A stretch of 64,000 nt of DNA. It comes from Shouchella clausii. GTDB taxonomy: Bacteria; Bacillota; Bacilli; Bacillales; Bacillaceae_D. A program made the position numbers and the translations under genes. This document shows, in pieces, positions 25,735-34,910 of this stretch. The DNA is taken from contig NZ_BCXJ01000003.1 in the NCBI RefSeq assembly GCF_001598215.1, positions 372,001 through 436,000 on the forward strand. Reading direction: 5' to 3'. Every line of letters starts with the position of its first letter. Positions within the stretch are counted from its first letter, which is position 1. The notes below the pieces were generated by a model, which was not told where the DNA came from, did not search any database, and worked only from the letters and a program-made list of their open reading frames with translations.

Positions 25735-26163
25735 ATGGCCAGCATCGAACATCTGCAAATCATTCATGTTCCTGCTGCTGAGGTGTACGTAGCATTAACC
25801 TCAGCTAAGGGACTTTCTGAAGTATGGACGAGAGAGCTATCCGTTCTGGAACATGTTGGAGCTGTCAACGAATTTCATTTCGGCAAGGAAGACCTAACGA
25901 GGATGAAAATCGTGGAACTTGTCCCCAACAAGAGAATCGTCTGGCTCTGTGTGAATTCAGACCCAGAGTGGATAGGAACAACTGTCTCCTTTAAAATAGA
26001 AGAGAATAATAATCACACCGCTATTACACTGCGCCATACGAACTGGAAGGAAGTCACCGGCTTTTACCGGTTTTGCAACTATAACTGGGCCATGTTTCTA
26101 TACAGTTTAAAACGCTACTGCGAAGAAGGCCAAGGAATGCCCTATCAATCGCGTTCATTTTGA
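25735..26163 (+). CDS. SRPBCC/AHSA1-like START-domain protein
   Basis: Protein of 142 aa with the fold signature of activator-of-Hsp90-like (AHSA1/CalC) domains: VPAAEVYVALTSAKGLSEVWT at the start, VELVPNKRIVW in the middle, and the C-terminal helix NWAMFLYSLKRYCEEG. Such proteins bind small hydrophobic ligands; the actual ligand is unknown. GGTGGGAGA precedes the ATG and a strong terminator follows, so it is monocistronic. Confidence 0.82.
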   Translation: MASIEHLQIIHVPAAEVYVALTSAKGLSEVWTRELSVLEHVGAVNEFHFGKEDLTRMKIVELVPNKRIVWLCVNSDPEWIGTTVSFKIEENNNHTAITLRHTNWKEVTGFYRFCNYNWAMFLYSLKRYCEEGQGMPYQSRSF

Positions 26164-26215
26164 ATATTACTGTTATAAACCGCCTGATCTGAAACATGGG
26201 TGTTATTACAAACAA

Positions 26216-26260
26216 AAGGAAGCAGCTTTCCTCCTACGAAAAAGGTTGCTTCCTTTTTTT
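26216..26260 (+). terminator. Rho-independent terminator
   Basis: Stem AAGGAAGCA/TGCTTCCTT with a loop of about 22 bases is followed by TTTTTTT. It ends the SRPBCC gene. Confidence 0.85.
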
Positions 26261-26365
26261 ACAATTACAAAACTTGAACTTTTTAATCTTAAGAACCAAA
26301 TGTGGCCCCCCACTCTCGCCTCGCTGGTGTTGATCGCTTTGCAAGCATTCAGATCCAGAGCCATT

Positions 26366-26752
26366 TCACTTTTTCTTCCTCCAGCTGTAAGGCAATAGTT
26401 CTTGCAGAGAAACAATTTGGTCTTCGGATACCATAACCTGGGTCTTGGCATTAGCGTCATTCATTTGGCTAATAAATTCCCGGCACCTTCCACAAGGGGG
26501 TAAAACGCGACCATCCCAATCAACAGCAATCATTTTCTTAATATGGCTTTCCCCAGCCGTAATCATCGCCGCCGCAGCTGCATGCTCGGCACAAAAACCG
26601 ATGGAACAGGCCATATCAATACAAACACCTGTATAAATGTTACCGTCCGCAGTTTCAATTGCTGCACCGACACCACCGACTTCAACGACGTCAGATAATT
26701 TCCGAGGTTGTATAACCGCTTTCGCTTCCATGTATAGTTGATCAAATGTCAC
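26366..26752 (-). CDS. Cytidine deaminase-like zinc enzyme
   Basis: Protein of 128 aa from the GTG at 26750-26752, chosen because AAGGAG lies seven bases upstream; an in-frame ATG 21 codons earlier has no good signal. Zinc motifs of the deaminase fold are clear: CAEHAA (Cys54 and the proton-shuttling Glu56) and PPCGRCRE (Cys87, Cys90). The length fits free cytidine/blasticidin-S-type deaminases. The second residue of the first zinc box is Ala-Glu after Cys, the usual form in tetrameric cytidine deaminases. The exact nucleoside cannot be told. Monocistronic. Confidence 0.85.
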   Translation of the reverse strand: MTFDQLYMEAKAVIQPRKLSDVVEVGGVGAAIETADGNIYTGVCIDMACSIGFCAEHAAAAAMITAGESHIKKMIAVDWDGRVLPPCGRCREFISQMNDANAKTQVMVSEDQIVSLQELLPYSWRKKK

Positions 26753-27316
26753 ATGACCACTCCTTTTATTTACGCTTTGGGGATACCTGACTGAAGCATA
26801 TCGACATTGAATCATATATAGATCTTACAAATGACATGTTCTCTTCCTTTTGACAACCCCCCGTTTTTCATAAAATCTTATAAAACGGCAAGTTTACAAG
26901 CTAACGACCGCTTTGCCTGTTGTCCCCATGTTAACGGAGAAAAGCCAAGTGCTACTTCGATAACGCCTTTTCAGCTATGAACAGAAAATTCGATCATATA
27001 AGTAAATAAATTTATCAGGCAGAGAGCGAGAAACGAAAGTGGAACATGTAAAAGCTGGTCCGAATATGGCAGCCCTTACTTTATTCCACCTTAGTCCACA
27101 CTCTATAAAACAGACTTTTTATTACACTCATATAGTTAACTTAATCTAATTAAGCATTCATTTTTGTAACCATTTAACCACTTGACTCTGTTGGGCAATA
27201 GACGGGAAGATTTGTTTCTCCTCAGTCAATTTACGAAGACGAACAGCAACCCATTTACTAGAAGGCTGTTCGTCTCTGTCTTTGCACAATAGGAAATGCA
27301 CATGAAATGCTGAAGA
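26753..27316. other. Gap with a short coding remnant and an inverted repeat
   Basis: No intact gene in 564 bp. An inverted repeat with 11-bp arms, AGACGAACAGC/GCTGTTCGTCT (27237-27275), lies 40 bp past the SDR stop without a T run. It overlaps the short frame listed next. The rest (26816-27150) is AT-rich with no clear signal. Confidence 0.4.
27158..27301 (-). pseudogene. Possible 47-aa gene remnant after the SDR
   Basis: A frame in phase with the upstream SDR, beyond its stop, encodes up to 47 residues with a protein-like composition (ending in QQSQVVKWLQK). A GTG could start it but no Shine-Dalgarno is present. I do not recognise the family. It may be the tail of a lost gene or simply chance. 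Confidence 0.25.
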
Positions 27317-28135
27317 TTATTTGATATCTATACCAAATCTTTGAGCCATTTTACCGATAAATTCATGATCGTTTAGTTCTTCGCGTTCAATCATCAACTC
27401 AGAGCCGGTATGATATCTCAGTTGGCGGGAAGGATCGATTGCCGCCTTGTAGATAACTTCAGCAACAAGTTCCGGAGAAGCGATTTGTTCAGGGTCAAAC
27501 AGGCTTTGATACATGAAATTGATTTTTTGCTCGAATTCACTATAATCTGTCAACCGGGTATCCTGAATAGCATCCCTAGATCTGCCCGTGAACTCGGTTT
27601 TGGTGGGTCCCGGTTCCACAATCTTTACCCGAATATTAAATGGAGACAGCTCATAAAGGAGAGACTCAGTGAATCCGTTTACGGCAAATTTGGAAGCATG
27701 ATAAAGCGAAAACAATGGATAGGTGACTCTGCCTCCCTCAGAGGTAACGTTGATAATAACTCCCTTACGGTTCTTTCTAAAATGAGGCAAGATCGCTTTG
27801 GTTACCCGCATCAGACCAAAAACATTGACATCAAACTGTCTTTGAATTTGTTCTTCCGTTGCAGCCTCAAAGATACCAAATGCACCGTAACCTGCATTGT
27901 TTACAACGGCGTCAATTTCCCCGAATTTTGCTATCCCTTGCTCGATTACATGTTGGATCGATTCCTTGTTTTCAACGTCGAGATGGGTAACCCAAACGTT
28001 CTCAACCTTGGTCAACTCCGTTTCTTTTTCAGGAGAACGCATAGTAGCGATAACGTTCCATCCCTTATTTGCGAAATGTAAGGCTGTAGCTCTTCCGATT
28101 CCTGCAGATGTACCGGTGATCATGATTGTTTTCAT
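27317..28135 (-). CDS. Short-chain dehydrogenase/reductase (MerR-linked)
   Basis: SDR of 272 aa. The cofactor motif is TGTSAGIG (7-14), NNAG is at 79-82, and the active residues are Ser132, Tyr145 and Lys149 (SLYHASK). TMRSPEK, with Arg33 after the second strand, suggests NADP(H). The longer C-terminus (after 190) resembles the oxidoreductase group often paired with MerR regulators. AAAGGAG lies ten bases before the ATG. It follows MerR by 15 bp, so both share the MerR promoter. Confidence 0.88.
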   Translation of the reverse strand: MKTIMITGTSAGIGRATALHFANKGWNVIATMRSPEKETELTKVENVWVTHLDVENKESIQHVIEQGIAKFGEIDAVVNNAGYGAFGIFEAATEEQIQRQFDVNVFGLMRVTKAILPHFRKNRKGVIINVTSEGGRVTYPLFSLYHASKFAVNGFTESLLYELSPFNIRVKIVEPGPTKTEFTGRSRDAIQDTRLTDYSEFEQKINFMYQSLFDPEQIASPELVAEVIYKAAIDPSRQLRYHTGSELMIEREELNDHEFIGKMAQRFGIDIK

Positions 28136-28150
28136 GGACTGGCGTCTCCT

Positions 28151-28513
28151 TTAATCTCCTACCTGAGAGGAATATAAATCAATTTTGTATTGAATGTTTT
28201 CCTTGAATTGAATTAATTGTTCGAGTTGGGATTCGATGCGTTCAATTTGTAATTGAAGCATTTGGATACGTGCAGTTTTCGTTTCATCTCCTTTTTTGAC
28301 CAGTTGCACAAATTGCTTCATTTCGGCAATACTCATGCCCGAATCACGTAGGCAGCATGCGAATTTGATCCATTCAATGTCTTCCGAATCAAATATGCGA
28401 ATCCCTCTTTCATTACGTTTGGCGGGTGGAAGAATCCCTTCCTTTTCATAGTAACGAAGAGTGTGAATAGACAAACCGACCTCGCTCGCAAGCTGACTAA
28501 TTTGAAGGCCCAT
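28151..28513 (-). CDS. MerR family regulator
   Basis: Regulator of 120 aa. The winged HTH spans ISQLASEVGLSIHTLRYYEK and the wing holds RNERGIRIFDSEDIEWI. A dimerising coiled coil follows (about 80-112). There is no metal-binding Cys pair at the C-terminus, so an aldehyde/electrophile or organic signal is more likely than a metal; Cys53 and Cys54 (FACCLRD) are possible redox sensors. The best Shine-Dalgarno, AAAGGAGG at about 28550, is 37 bp upstream of this ATG and sits before an ATG in another frame, which is odd. Confidence 0.87.
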   Translation of the reverse strand: MGLQISQLASEVGLSIHTLRYYEKEGILPPAKRNERGIRIFDSEDIEWIKFACCLRDSGMSIAEMKQFVQLVKKGDETKTARIQMLQLQIERIESQLEQLIQFKENIQYKIDLYSSQVGD

Positions 28514-28575
28514 AGAAGATTTCGTCCATTCTTTTGAACATTGGACATTCCTCCTTTCACCACGAAATTAAGTGT

Positions 28576-28606
28576 AGCTTATCACCTAGAGTGCACTCTA
28601 CGTCAA
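28576..28606 (-). promoter_or_regulatory. MerR-type promoter with 19-bp spacer
   Basis: On the minus strand TTGACG (28601-28606) and TAAGCT (28576-28581) are separated by 19 bp, the over-long spacer that MerR activators untwist. The spacer contains the perfect 14-bp palindrome TAGAGTGCACTCTA (28587-28600), the expected operator. It should drive the MerR and SDR genes. Confidence 0.82.
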
Positions 28607-28674
28607 GGCTTTCCTCACGACCAATCTCGATGGAAGAACTGTACCGCGAAGGCACGTGCGCAGAACCACGCCGA

Positions 28675-28712
28675 AAAACCCGCCCAAGTATTATTCCAGG
28701 GGGGCGGGTTTT
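28675..28712 (-). terminator. Terminator between the MFS and MerR units
   Basis: An 11-bp stem AAAACCCGCCC/GGGCGGGTTTT with a 16-base loop has a T run on either strand. It lies 187 bp past the MFS stop. A weaker hairpin GCTCTT/AAGAGC (28880-28897) directly abuts that stop. No gene is seen in 28607-28898. Confidence 0.7.
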
Positions 28713-28898
28713 GCCGCTTACTTTTTTGCATGTCGTTGGCGAAACTCCAAACGTGGTGAACCAAATCATAGTTAAGGGGCAATTCCTTGGGAGCGCGCTT
28801 TGTCTCTATTCTTTTTGATTTTAACAGTTTACTGGAAGTCAATTTGATCATTTATAGCATTCATTTTAACTAATACGAGGCTCTTTCTAGTAAGAGCT

Positions 28899-30107
28899 TT
28901 ATACGGTGTGGTTTTTTGACGCACCTAGGCCGCATAAGAGCAGCACAGCACTAACGACAAACAACAACAGTAGTGGAAGATTCCATCCTGCTGTGACATC
29001 GTGGAGGAAACCGAACAAGATTGGTCCTGTTGCCGCCAACAAATAGCCAACAGATTGGGACATACCGGATAAAGAAGCTGCATCGTAGGCATCTTTCGTC
29101 CGCAAACTTAAAAAGATCATAGCCAAACTAAACGCACATCCACCGGCAATTCCGAGTAAAATCGTCCATAACGAAATAAATGCTTGATTGCCGAAATAAA
29201 AGCCGCCTAATGAAACAAAAAACAAAACAGCCATTATGGTGACCAGTAAACGTTGGTTCTTCATGCGTCCTGCAAGGATTGGCACGATAAAGGATACGGG
29301 AAGCGTAGCCATTTGAAAAAGCGATAGCATCCAACCAGCGCTATCTTCACTCAACCCCCGGCTTGTCATCATTTCAGGCAGCCAAGTGATCAAAACATAG
29401 AAAAGGAGAGACTGCATTCCCATAAAAAGCGTAATTGTCCATGCCAGTGGTGAACGCCACAGGCTTCGCCTTACCATCGCACCATTCGTTGTGCCCACAG
29501 CTGATGTGTGATTCCCCCGAACTCTAGGGAACCAAAATAGCGCAGCGATCAAAGCAAGTATGCCCCAGACTCCAAGTGCGCCATTCCAACCGAAACCGAG
29601 ATTACGGGCAAGGGGAACGCTGATGCCAGATGCGATCGCACCGCATAAATTCATCGACACTGCGTAAATCCCTGTCATTAGTCCAACGTTATTAGAAAAG
29701 TCCCGTTTAACTAGACTCGGAATGAGCACGTTGCACACTGCAATCGAGAGGCCAAGTAAAACAGTGCCTGCAAACAAAGGAATGGTTGCACTCAGCGAGC
29801 GAACAGCGATTCCCGTTATAAGGAGAACCAATGCACAAAACAAGACTCGTTCCATCCCGAAACGGCGCGCCAACGTAGGCGTGAATGGGGAAAGGAGCGC
29901 GAAAGCCAGCAACGGCAATGTCGTCAGCAGGCCTGCGACAGTGTTCGATAACCCAAGGGACTCGCGAATTGATCCTACCAATGGGCCAACTGACGTTAGT
30001 GGCGACCGCATTGTTAGTGAGATCAGGACGATGCCAAAGACGAGCGCCCAACTCAATGAAGTCGACTGCTTCGCCACAGTTGACTTCGTGACACTTTGTA
30101 CGCTCAT
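28899..30107 (-). CDS. MFS transporter, CynX/NimT (YycB) type
   Basis: Polytopic protein of 402 aa with about twelve hydrophobic segments. The start FGIVLISLTMRSPLTSVGPL and the loop after TM2 (LARRFGMERVL) fit the CynX/NimT group of the major facilitator superfamily. Members export or import small organic anions or drugs; the substrate is unknown. The start overlaps the GntR stop by 4 bp (ATGA), so the two are coupled. Confidence 0.88.
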   Translation of the reverse strand: MSVQSVTKSTVAKQSTSLSWALVFGIVLISLTMRSPLTSVGPLVGSIRESLGLSNTVAGLLTTLPLLAFALLSPFTPTLARRFGMERVLFCALVLLITGIAVRSLSATIPLFAGTVLLGLSIAVCNVLIPSLVKRDFSNNVGLMTGIYAVSMNLCGAIASGISVPLARNLGFGWNGALGVWGILALIAALFWFPRVRGNHTSAVGTTNGAMVRRSLWRSPLAWTITLFMGMQSLLFYVLITWLPEMMTSRGLSEDSAGWMLSLFQMATLPVSFIVPILAGRMKNQRLLVTIMAVLFFVSLGGFYFGNQAFISLWTILLGIAGGCAFSLAMIFLSLRTKDAYDAASLSGMSQSVGYLLAATGPILFGFLHDVTAGWNLPLLLLFVVSAVLLLCGLGASKNHTV

Positions 30108-30796
30108 GGCTGCTCTCCCTCTTCTTTACTGATAACATCCTTCGATTCCTCAATATAGCGATGAACCGCTACTACGGCACGATCACCGTCCTTAGCAACA
30201 ATGGCTTCGACCAGTTGCCGATGCATTTCCACGAAATTGGCATCGACTTCATAACGAGTTAGGCTTGTAATCGAATCGTGCAACGCTTCGGCGATATGGC
30301 TGTAAATTTCAATCAATATTTCATTGTGAGATGCATGGATGATCCTTTGATGCAAATGAATGTCCGCTGTTACAAAGCGATCAATGTCACCGAGGTTTGC
30401 CGCATCCTCGCAACGTTCCAACTGAAGAAGAAGTTCGTGCGCCTCGTTGTCGGTTCTCCGTTGGGCCGCCAGATGTGCTCCCTCACGCTCAAGTGCATAC
30501 CGGACTTCTAACGTTTGCAACATATCAGAACGCAAAATACGTTTTTTCAATACAACTCCTAAAGTACTCGAAGAACAAACGTACGTTCCATCTCCTTGTT
30601 TCGTCTTCAAAAGGCCCGCATGGATCAACGCCCGAATCGCTTCTCTTAACGTATTGCGACTCACATTTAATTCGGCCATCAACTCCGGCTCGGCCGGGAT
30701 GCGCATCCCAACACCCCACTTACCGGATTCAATCATATTTTCCATTTGTAGTGCCACTTGCTCAACCAGCGTTTGCCGGTTTGTTTTCTGAAGCAT
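30104..30796 (-). CDS. GntR/FadR family regulator
   Basis: Regulator of 230 aa. The GntR winged HTH covers residues 8-75 (IPAEPELMAELNVSRNTLRE, LLKTKQGDGTYV), and the FCD effector domain follows with the Asp/His metal triad (TADIHLHQR, EMHRQL, AVHRYI). FCD domains usually bind carboxylic acids through a metal, so the coupled MFS gene may carry such an acid. AGGAGG lies eight bases before the ATG. Confidence 0.9.
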   Translation of the reverse strand: MLQKTNRQTLVEQVALQMENMIESGKWGVGMRIPAEPELMAELNVSRNTLREAIRALIHAGLLKTKQGDGTYVCSSSTLGVVLKKRILRSDMLQTLEVRYALEREGAHLAAQRRTDNEAHELLLQLERCEDAANLGDIDRFVTADIHLHQRIIHASHNEILIEIYSHIAEALHDSITSLTRYEVDANFVEMHRQLVEAIVAKDGDRAVVAVHRYIEESKDVISKEEGEQP

Positions 30797-30819
30797 ATGT
30801 CAATCCTCCTATATGCAAT

Positions 30820-30850
30820 TACCAAACGTAGGATGTCTGGATGATTGGTA
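30820..30850 (-). promoter_or_regulatory. Possible GntR self-operator
   Basis: Inverted TACCAA...TTGGTA half-sites separated by 19 bp lie 24-54 bp upstream of the GntR start. The spacing is long for a single dimer, so this call is weak. Confidence 0.35.
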
Positions 30851-31238
30851 TTATATCATGTCCTTAATAAGGAAGACAACAAAATGGGCTGACAGCTAAA
30901 ACGACTACGGCAAGTAAGGAAAGAAATTTGAACTTGTTTTTTCTCTTGAGCCCCCTACTTCTGTATGACTATGGCTTTGGCAAGCTAATTGGACAAATGC
31001 TTCGTTGACGTTTTCCAACCAAGGCATTTTCTCAAGCGACGATGAATGAAATACAAAACGAATCGAGCTCTTCTGTAATAAGAGCTCGATCATCTTAAGC
31101 GAAATACATCAATGCGCACGTGTACGGAACGCCATTTCTTTTCACGGTCAACCGTTGGTGGCTAAAAACGCCTGAAGGGCACTGGTTCATCCTATTTATA
31201 ATCACTGCTCAATGCCTGATTAACACTTGAATGCTGAA
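30851..31238. other. Gap between the GntR unit and the GH59 operon end
   Basis: Apart from the terminator at 31046-31090, no supported feature is visible. A 62-codon frame over the terminator has no ribosome site and is not called. Confidence 0.4.
31046..31090 (-). terminator. Terminator of the polyuronide operon
   Basis: A perfect 11-bp stem ATCGAGCTCTT/AAGAGCTCGAT with a 7-base loop (31062-31090) is followed on the minus strand by a T-rich tract (CGTTTTGTATTTC). It lies about 150 bp past the last frame of the operon. Confidence 0.75.
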
Positions 31239-32348
31239 TCACTTTTCTTTGACTTCTGTTGTCCCTGTGATCACGTCAAGTCCATCAACTACAAATGTGC
31301 CGCCTTTCACTTCAATTTTTGCTAGATGCTTCTTGTTTTCTAAGCCGCTAATATGGTAAGAGGTTTGCCGGTCCCCTTTAGAAGTGATTCGTTCATTTTC
31401 AGCGACTAATTGGCCGTCAATAACGACGTCAATCACTGCATCTGGCGTCGCGCCAAATAAATGAAAGCCCGAACCCTCGAATGAAAAAATCATCGTGCTC
31501 GTTGGCTCGCCTGCTTGAGGCGTACTATAAATATGGACTCCGCGGTAATCCATAAACGTTTCTTTGCGTTCATTATCTCCAAGCGACACTTTTAATGTGT
31601 GCGGCCCCTCTTCAAGATCTCTGGTGGTATATCGAATCCCTGTACGCGGATCGACCCCAAAGTTGCCCACGTTTTTCCCGTCAAGCTCGAACTTGTATAG
31701 CGTCTGTTCTTCTTTCCCAGCAAGGTAATCGATGCCGGTGCCAGTAAAGTGTATGAAAAGATAAGGGTCATCATCAAAATGGGCCCACGCATTCGTGTCG
31801 TTTGATCCCCAAGATGCATTTTTCCTAAATGCATATACCGTATTTTCTTCAGCTCCAATTTCCGCCTCATCCGATAATTTTACGATCTCGCTCGGTCCTC
31901 GTTTTTTTACAGCAAATGGAGGAACTGCCGTCGTAATTTCGGCTTTGCTAAAGCTAGTATACCGTTCTTTTGCGACTACTTTGAGCGTATGTTGTCTGTC
32001 TTCCAGATTTTCAATCTGCCAGACCATTTTAGTGAGTTCACTATTGTTCAAGTAATTTGCTTCGCCGACCCATTCCCCATTTAAATAAATGTCGGCGCTC
32101 CCATTTGCGGGATTGGTGATACCGTACAAGTTAATTCCTGTACCTTTAAAGGTGATTTCAAAAGCAGCTCCGTTTGCTCCCCAGGCATTGGCGCTGTTTG
32201 AAGACCAGTCCCCTGAATAAAACACTTTATTTAACGATCCTTGTTCCGTTGTTGAATCTTGATGGGTGATTGTAACTCCGCTCCAAACAGGTACATCTGT
32301 CTCTGCTGTCATTAGCGTTCGGTTAAAATGAGCGTATCCAGCTTGTGT
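31239..32348 (-). pseudogene. Detached C-terminal modules of the GH59-like protein
   Basis: This frame continues in phase from the GH59-like gene after a single TAA (32349-32351). The bases just past the stop read TQAGYAHFNRTL without a start, and the first ATG (32310-32312) has no Shine-Dalgarno. The 357 residues after it form three beta-rich modules that look like a repeated carbohydrate-binding fold: each has a G(T/S)G(I/F)xxxG core (KGTGINLYG, TGTGIDYLAG, EGSGFHLFG) and a HTLKV or HLAKI strand. In an intact gene they would be the substrate-binding tail of the secreted enzyme. Unless the stop is read through or is a sequence error, they are not made. Confidence 0.7.
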
Positions 32349-34823
32349 TTACTGCCAGTTTCCGATATAGCCGATAGGATTGGCCTCATCGATATTTGCA
32401 AGAGCTTGTGCTTCCGACTTGTATACTTTCCCTTGAGCACTGTCGTATTTTTCCGATTCAAAAGCGTGGCCCGGAATCGGTTCAACTTTTAAATTGTCAA
32501 ATAAAGTTTCATAGTAACCTGAACCTAACACAACCCTGCCAGCCATGACAGTTGAATCCGAATCGGTGTAAGAAGCAATTTCGTTTCCGTCAACGAACAG
32601 CGTAAACACGTTTTCCTTCGCTTCAAAGGCCAGGTTATGCCAAACTTCGTGGTCAAAGCCCTCCATTGTGCCTTCTTTAACAACGGCGCCCGTTCTCAAG
32701 ATTTCATACCTGCCGTCCGAAAACACACGAGCATTGTAAGGGGCAGAAGAATCTGTGCCGCCAGCTTTCACTTGACGAACGCCAATGAGTGCATAATTCT
32801 CTCTACCTGTTTCTTCCGGCGTATAGTTGTCTAATAAAAAGTCATAAGACACTTTGTAGTTGACCCAACGAAAATCTCCAATCACTGTATAAGGATTGCT
32901 GGTTGCTTCTGCTCCGTCTGTTCCCCCCCAGACAGCCCATTCTGCGCCAATGATGTCAGGGGTGATTTTTTGTTGCAACATATTCCCGTGGGCGGCTGCT
33001 TCTGGTATTTTACGTTTCGTACGTTCAGCGCTTCCTTTAGAAACTGGTTTTGTCGCTTCTGTCACGACCTCAAACGCACCATGTTGATCGGTCGTATAAC
33101 GAGGGGTGCCTCCACGCCGTTCAACATAATCCCTGCCTTTTTCATCAGATGGGTAATCATCGTATTCAAACTCATCCGTGTAAGGCAACGCCATGATCGT
33201 GTCTTTTGCTAGATCGACTGGCTGTGATTGATATTCAAAGTTTTCGATGTCCGCTTTTCTATCCAATGTAGTAATGGTCACAATCGAATAGGGTTTGACT
33301 TCGAGTTCGAATTCGCCACGGGTAGGTTTAATGGTCTCAATATTTTTAAACCAGTTTTCATCATATGCCTGCCCTTCATCTGGTCCTCGTGTTTCCCAGA
33401 CATGCACTTCTGCGTTCTCTTTTCCACTCAAATTTTTAGCCTTCATCTTGTATTTGCGCAGTTTCTTTGTATTGTTAGCAAAAATGGTCGTGTAATCATC
33501 GGTTTCAGGGTCTTTTACTGTCATATAGTTATCGGTACTCGTATCAACGTCGACGCCTCCGTCAAAAAAATGGCCGTCGCTATAAGTAGCACCTTTTACA
33601 TATTGCCAACGCTCATTTTCAGGAGTCGTACGATCATCGTAGCCGACAAAATTCATAATATGGCGGACAGCTTGGACCCCACCATCACTTTCATAGAAAC
33701 CTGACCATGGGTCGGAGGCACTAATAAGGTGTTTAGGATTGTAAGAAGAGCCTTCATAAAAGGCAGCTACAGACGGCTGAAAGTCAAATGAGACCGCTTC
33801 AAGCGGCAGATCGCCTGCCCCTGTCCACGAATAAACAGAAATAATACGGGACGCAACATCGACAATGCCTGCCTGGCCCCCTAGTCCGTTATACTGTGGC
33901 TCCATATTTAGGCGGTAGCGTGCATTGATCATCGGGGCAATTCCTTCAGATACCCATACTTCTTTTGGCTCCTTGCCTTCTGCGCTTACTTTCTTTTGCA
34001 ACTGCGCCAGCTCGAGCGAGCCGGTTAATCCATAGTGTGAGCTGATAACATCGATTTCGTCGATTAACTCAGGATGGTCAAGTAATGTTTGACTAATCGA
34101 TGCCGTATCACGATAACCGTCTGCTGCCATAAGCTTTATGTCTTGATAATCGGATTCATAGTTGGGTTCTTCCTTTATCCTTGCAGTAAAATACTTGAGC
34201 CAATCAACTTCAATGCGGCCATTATGATTGATCGCCCTTTCATTTTGCGATATGCCAACGTAATCTAGTTTAAAACCATATTCTTCATAAACAGCGTCAA
34301 TCGTCTGTTTATACCACTGGTACCGATTCTCATATTCGTTATTAGCCGCACCGCTCCATGTCCAGCGTGGCTCGCCCCAGCGCAAGATTTCAGTCGTAAT
34401 ATCAGGATTGATCGTTTTGGCATCTGCGGCAAACTGGAACCCAGCACCTCTTAGCACATTAGCGGGCTCATCGCTATAACGCATCGTCGCTGGTTCCGTC
34501 CCGGAAGAAGAGTCCACGTCAGCTCCAAGTTCTACTTTAACATGGGCCAGCCCAGCACCTGTTTCGCGATTAAAGAGTTGATTCATGATCTGCCAATATT
34601 TTTCGGGATGCTCATCTTTGTAATCGATTAATAACCGTGTCGTATTATTGGCCGAAACAGCTCCAAACCCTTTAAAGCGGTTATGAGGATCGACGTCCTC
34701 CCCATCGATGGAAATCGTTTTGGTTACTACTTCTCCTTGCGCTTCGTTTGTTGGCACGGAAGACACGAAACTAAAAAGCAAGCAAACCATCCATATCGTG
34801 TGTACGATTCTTTTCTTTGTCAT
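32349..34823 (-). CDS. Secreted GH59-like beta-galactosidase (galactocerebrosidase family), truncated
   Basis: Exported enzyme of 824 aa with the signal peptide MTKKRIVHTIWMVCLLFSF. The catalytic part shows FKGFGAVSANNTTRLLIDY, the acid/base motif VGISQNERAIN and the nucleophile motif VWVSEGIAPM, as in galactocerebrosidases. A beta-sandwich and a laminin-G-like lectin domain (LFVDGNEIASY) follow. The frame stops at YIGNWQ-TAA inside what should be a longer protein (see next frame). The catalytic domain is complete, so activity is possible. GGAGGAGG precedes the ATG. It is the last gene of the polyuronide operon. The GH59 call rests on motif recall and not on a search. Confidence 0.78.
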   Translation of the reverse strand: MTKKRIVHTIWMVCLLFSFVSSVPTNEAQGEVVTKTISIDGEDVDPHNRFKGFGAVSANNTTRLLIDYKDEHPEKYWQIMNQLFNRETGAGLAHVKVELGADVDSSSGTEPATMRYSDEPANVLRGAGFQFAADAKTINPDITTEILRWGEPRWTWSGAANNEYENRYQWYKQTIDAVYEEYGFKLDYVGISQNERAINHNGRIEVDWLKYFTARIKEEPNYESDYQDIKLMAADGYRDTASISQTLLDHPELIDEIDVISSHYGLTGSLELAQLQKKVSAEGKEPKEVWVSEGIAPMINARYRLNMEPQYNGLGGQAGIVDVASRIISVYSWTGAGDLPLEAVSFDFQPSVAAFYEGSSYNPKHLISASDPWSGFYESDGGVQAVRHIMNFVGYDDRTTPENERWQYVKGATYSDGHFFDGGVDVDTSTDNYMTVKDPETDDYTTIFANNTKKLRKYKMKAKNLSGKENAEVHVWETRGPDEGQAYDENWFKNIETIKPTRGEFELEVKPYSIVTITTLDRKADIENFEYQSQPVDLAKDTIMALPYTDEFEYDDYPSDEKGRDYVERRGGTPRYTTDQHGAFEVVTEATKPVSKGSAERTKRKIPEAAAHGNMLQQKITPDIIGAEWAVWGGTDGAEATSNPYTVIGDFRWVNYKVSYDFLLDNYTPEETGRENYALIGVRQVKAGGTDSSAPYNARVFSDGRYEILRTGAVVKEGTMEGFDHEVWHNLAFEAKENVFTLFVDGNEIASYTDSDSTVMAGRVVLGSGYYETLFDNLKVEPIPGHAFESEKYDSAQGKVYKSEAQALANIDEANPIGYIGNWQ

Positions 34824-34910
34824 ACAGACCTCCTCCGTTTGACTGAAATTTTTCTTTACTGTTCATTTGCGGGAAACAGCCGATCAAGGCCTGTAGTTAA
34901 AAACGGATCA

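Noticed and set aside
28541-28851. Several overlapping frames of 70-94 codons around 28.6-28.8 kb
   Set aside because: They cover the MerR promoter and a bidirectional terminator, so they are chance frames.
30905-31093. A 62-codon minus frame after the GntR unit
   Set aside because: Its start lies inside the terminator hairpin of the polyuronide operon and it has no ribosome site.
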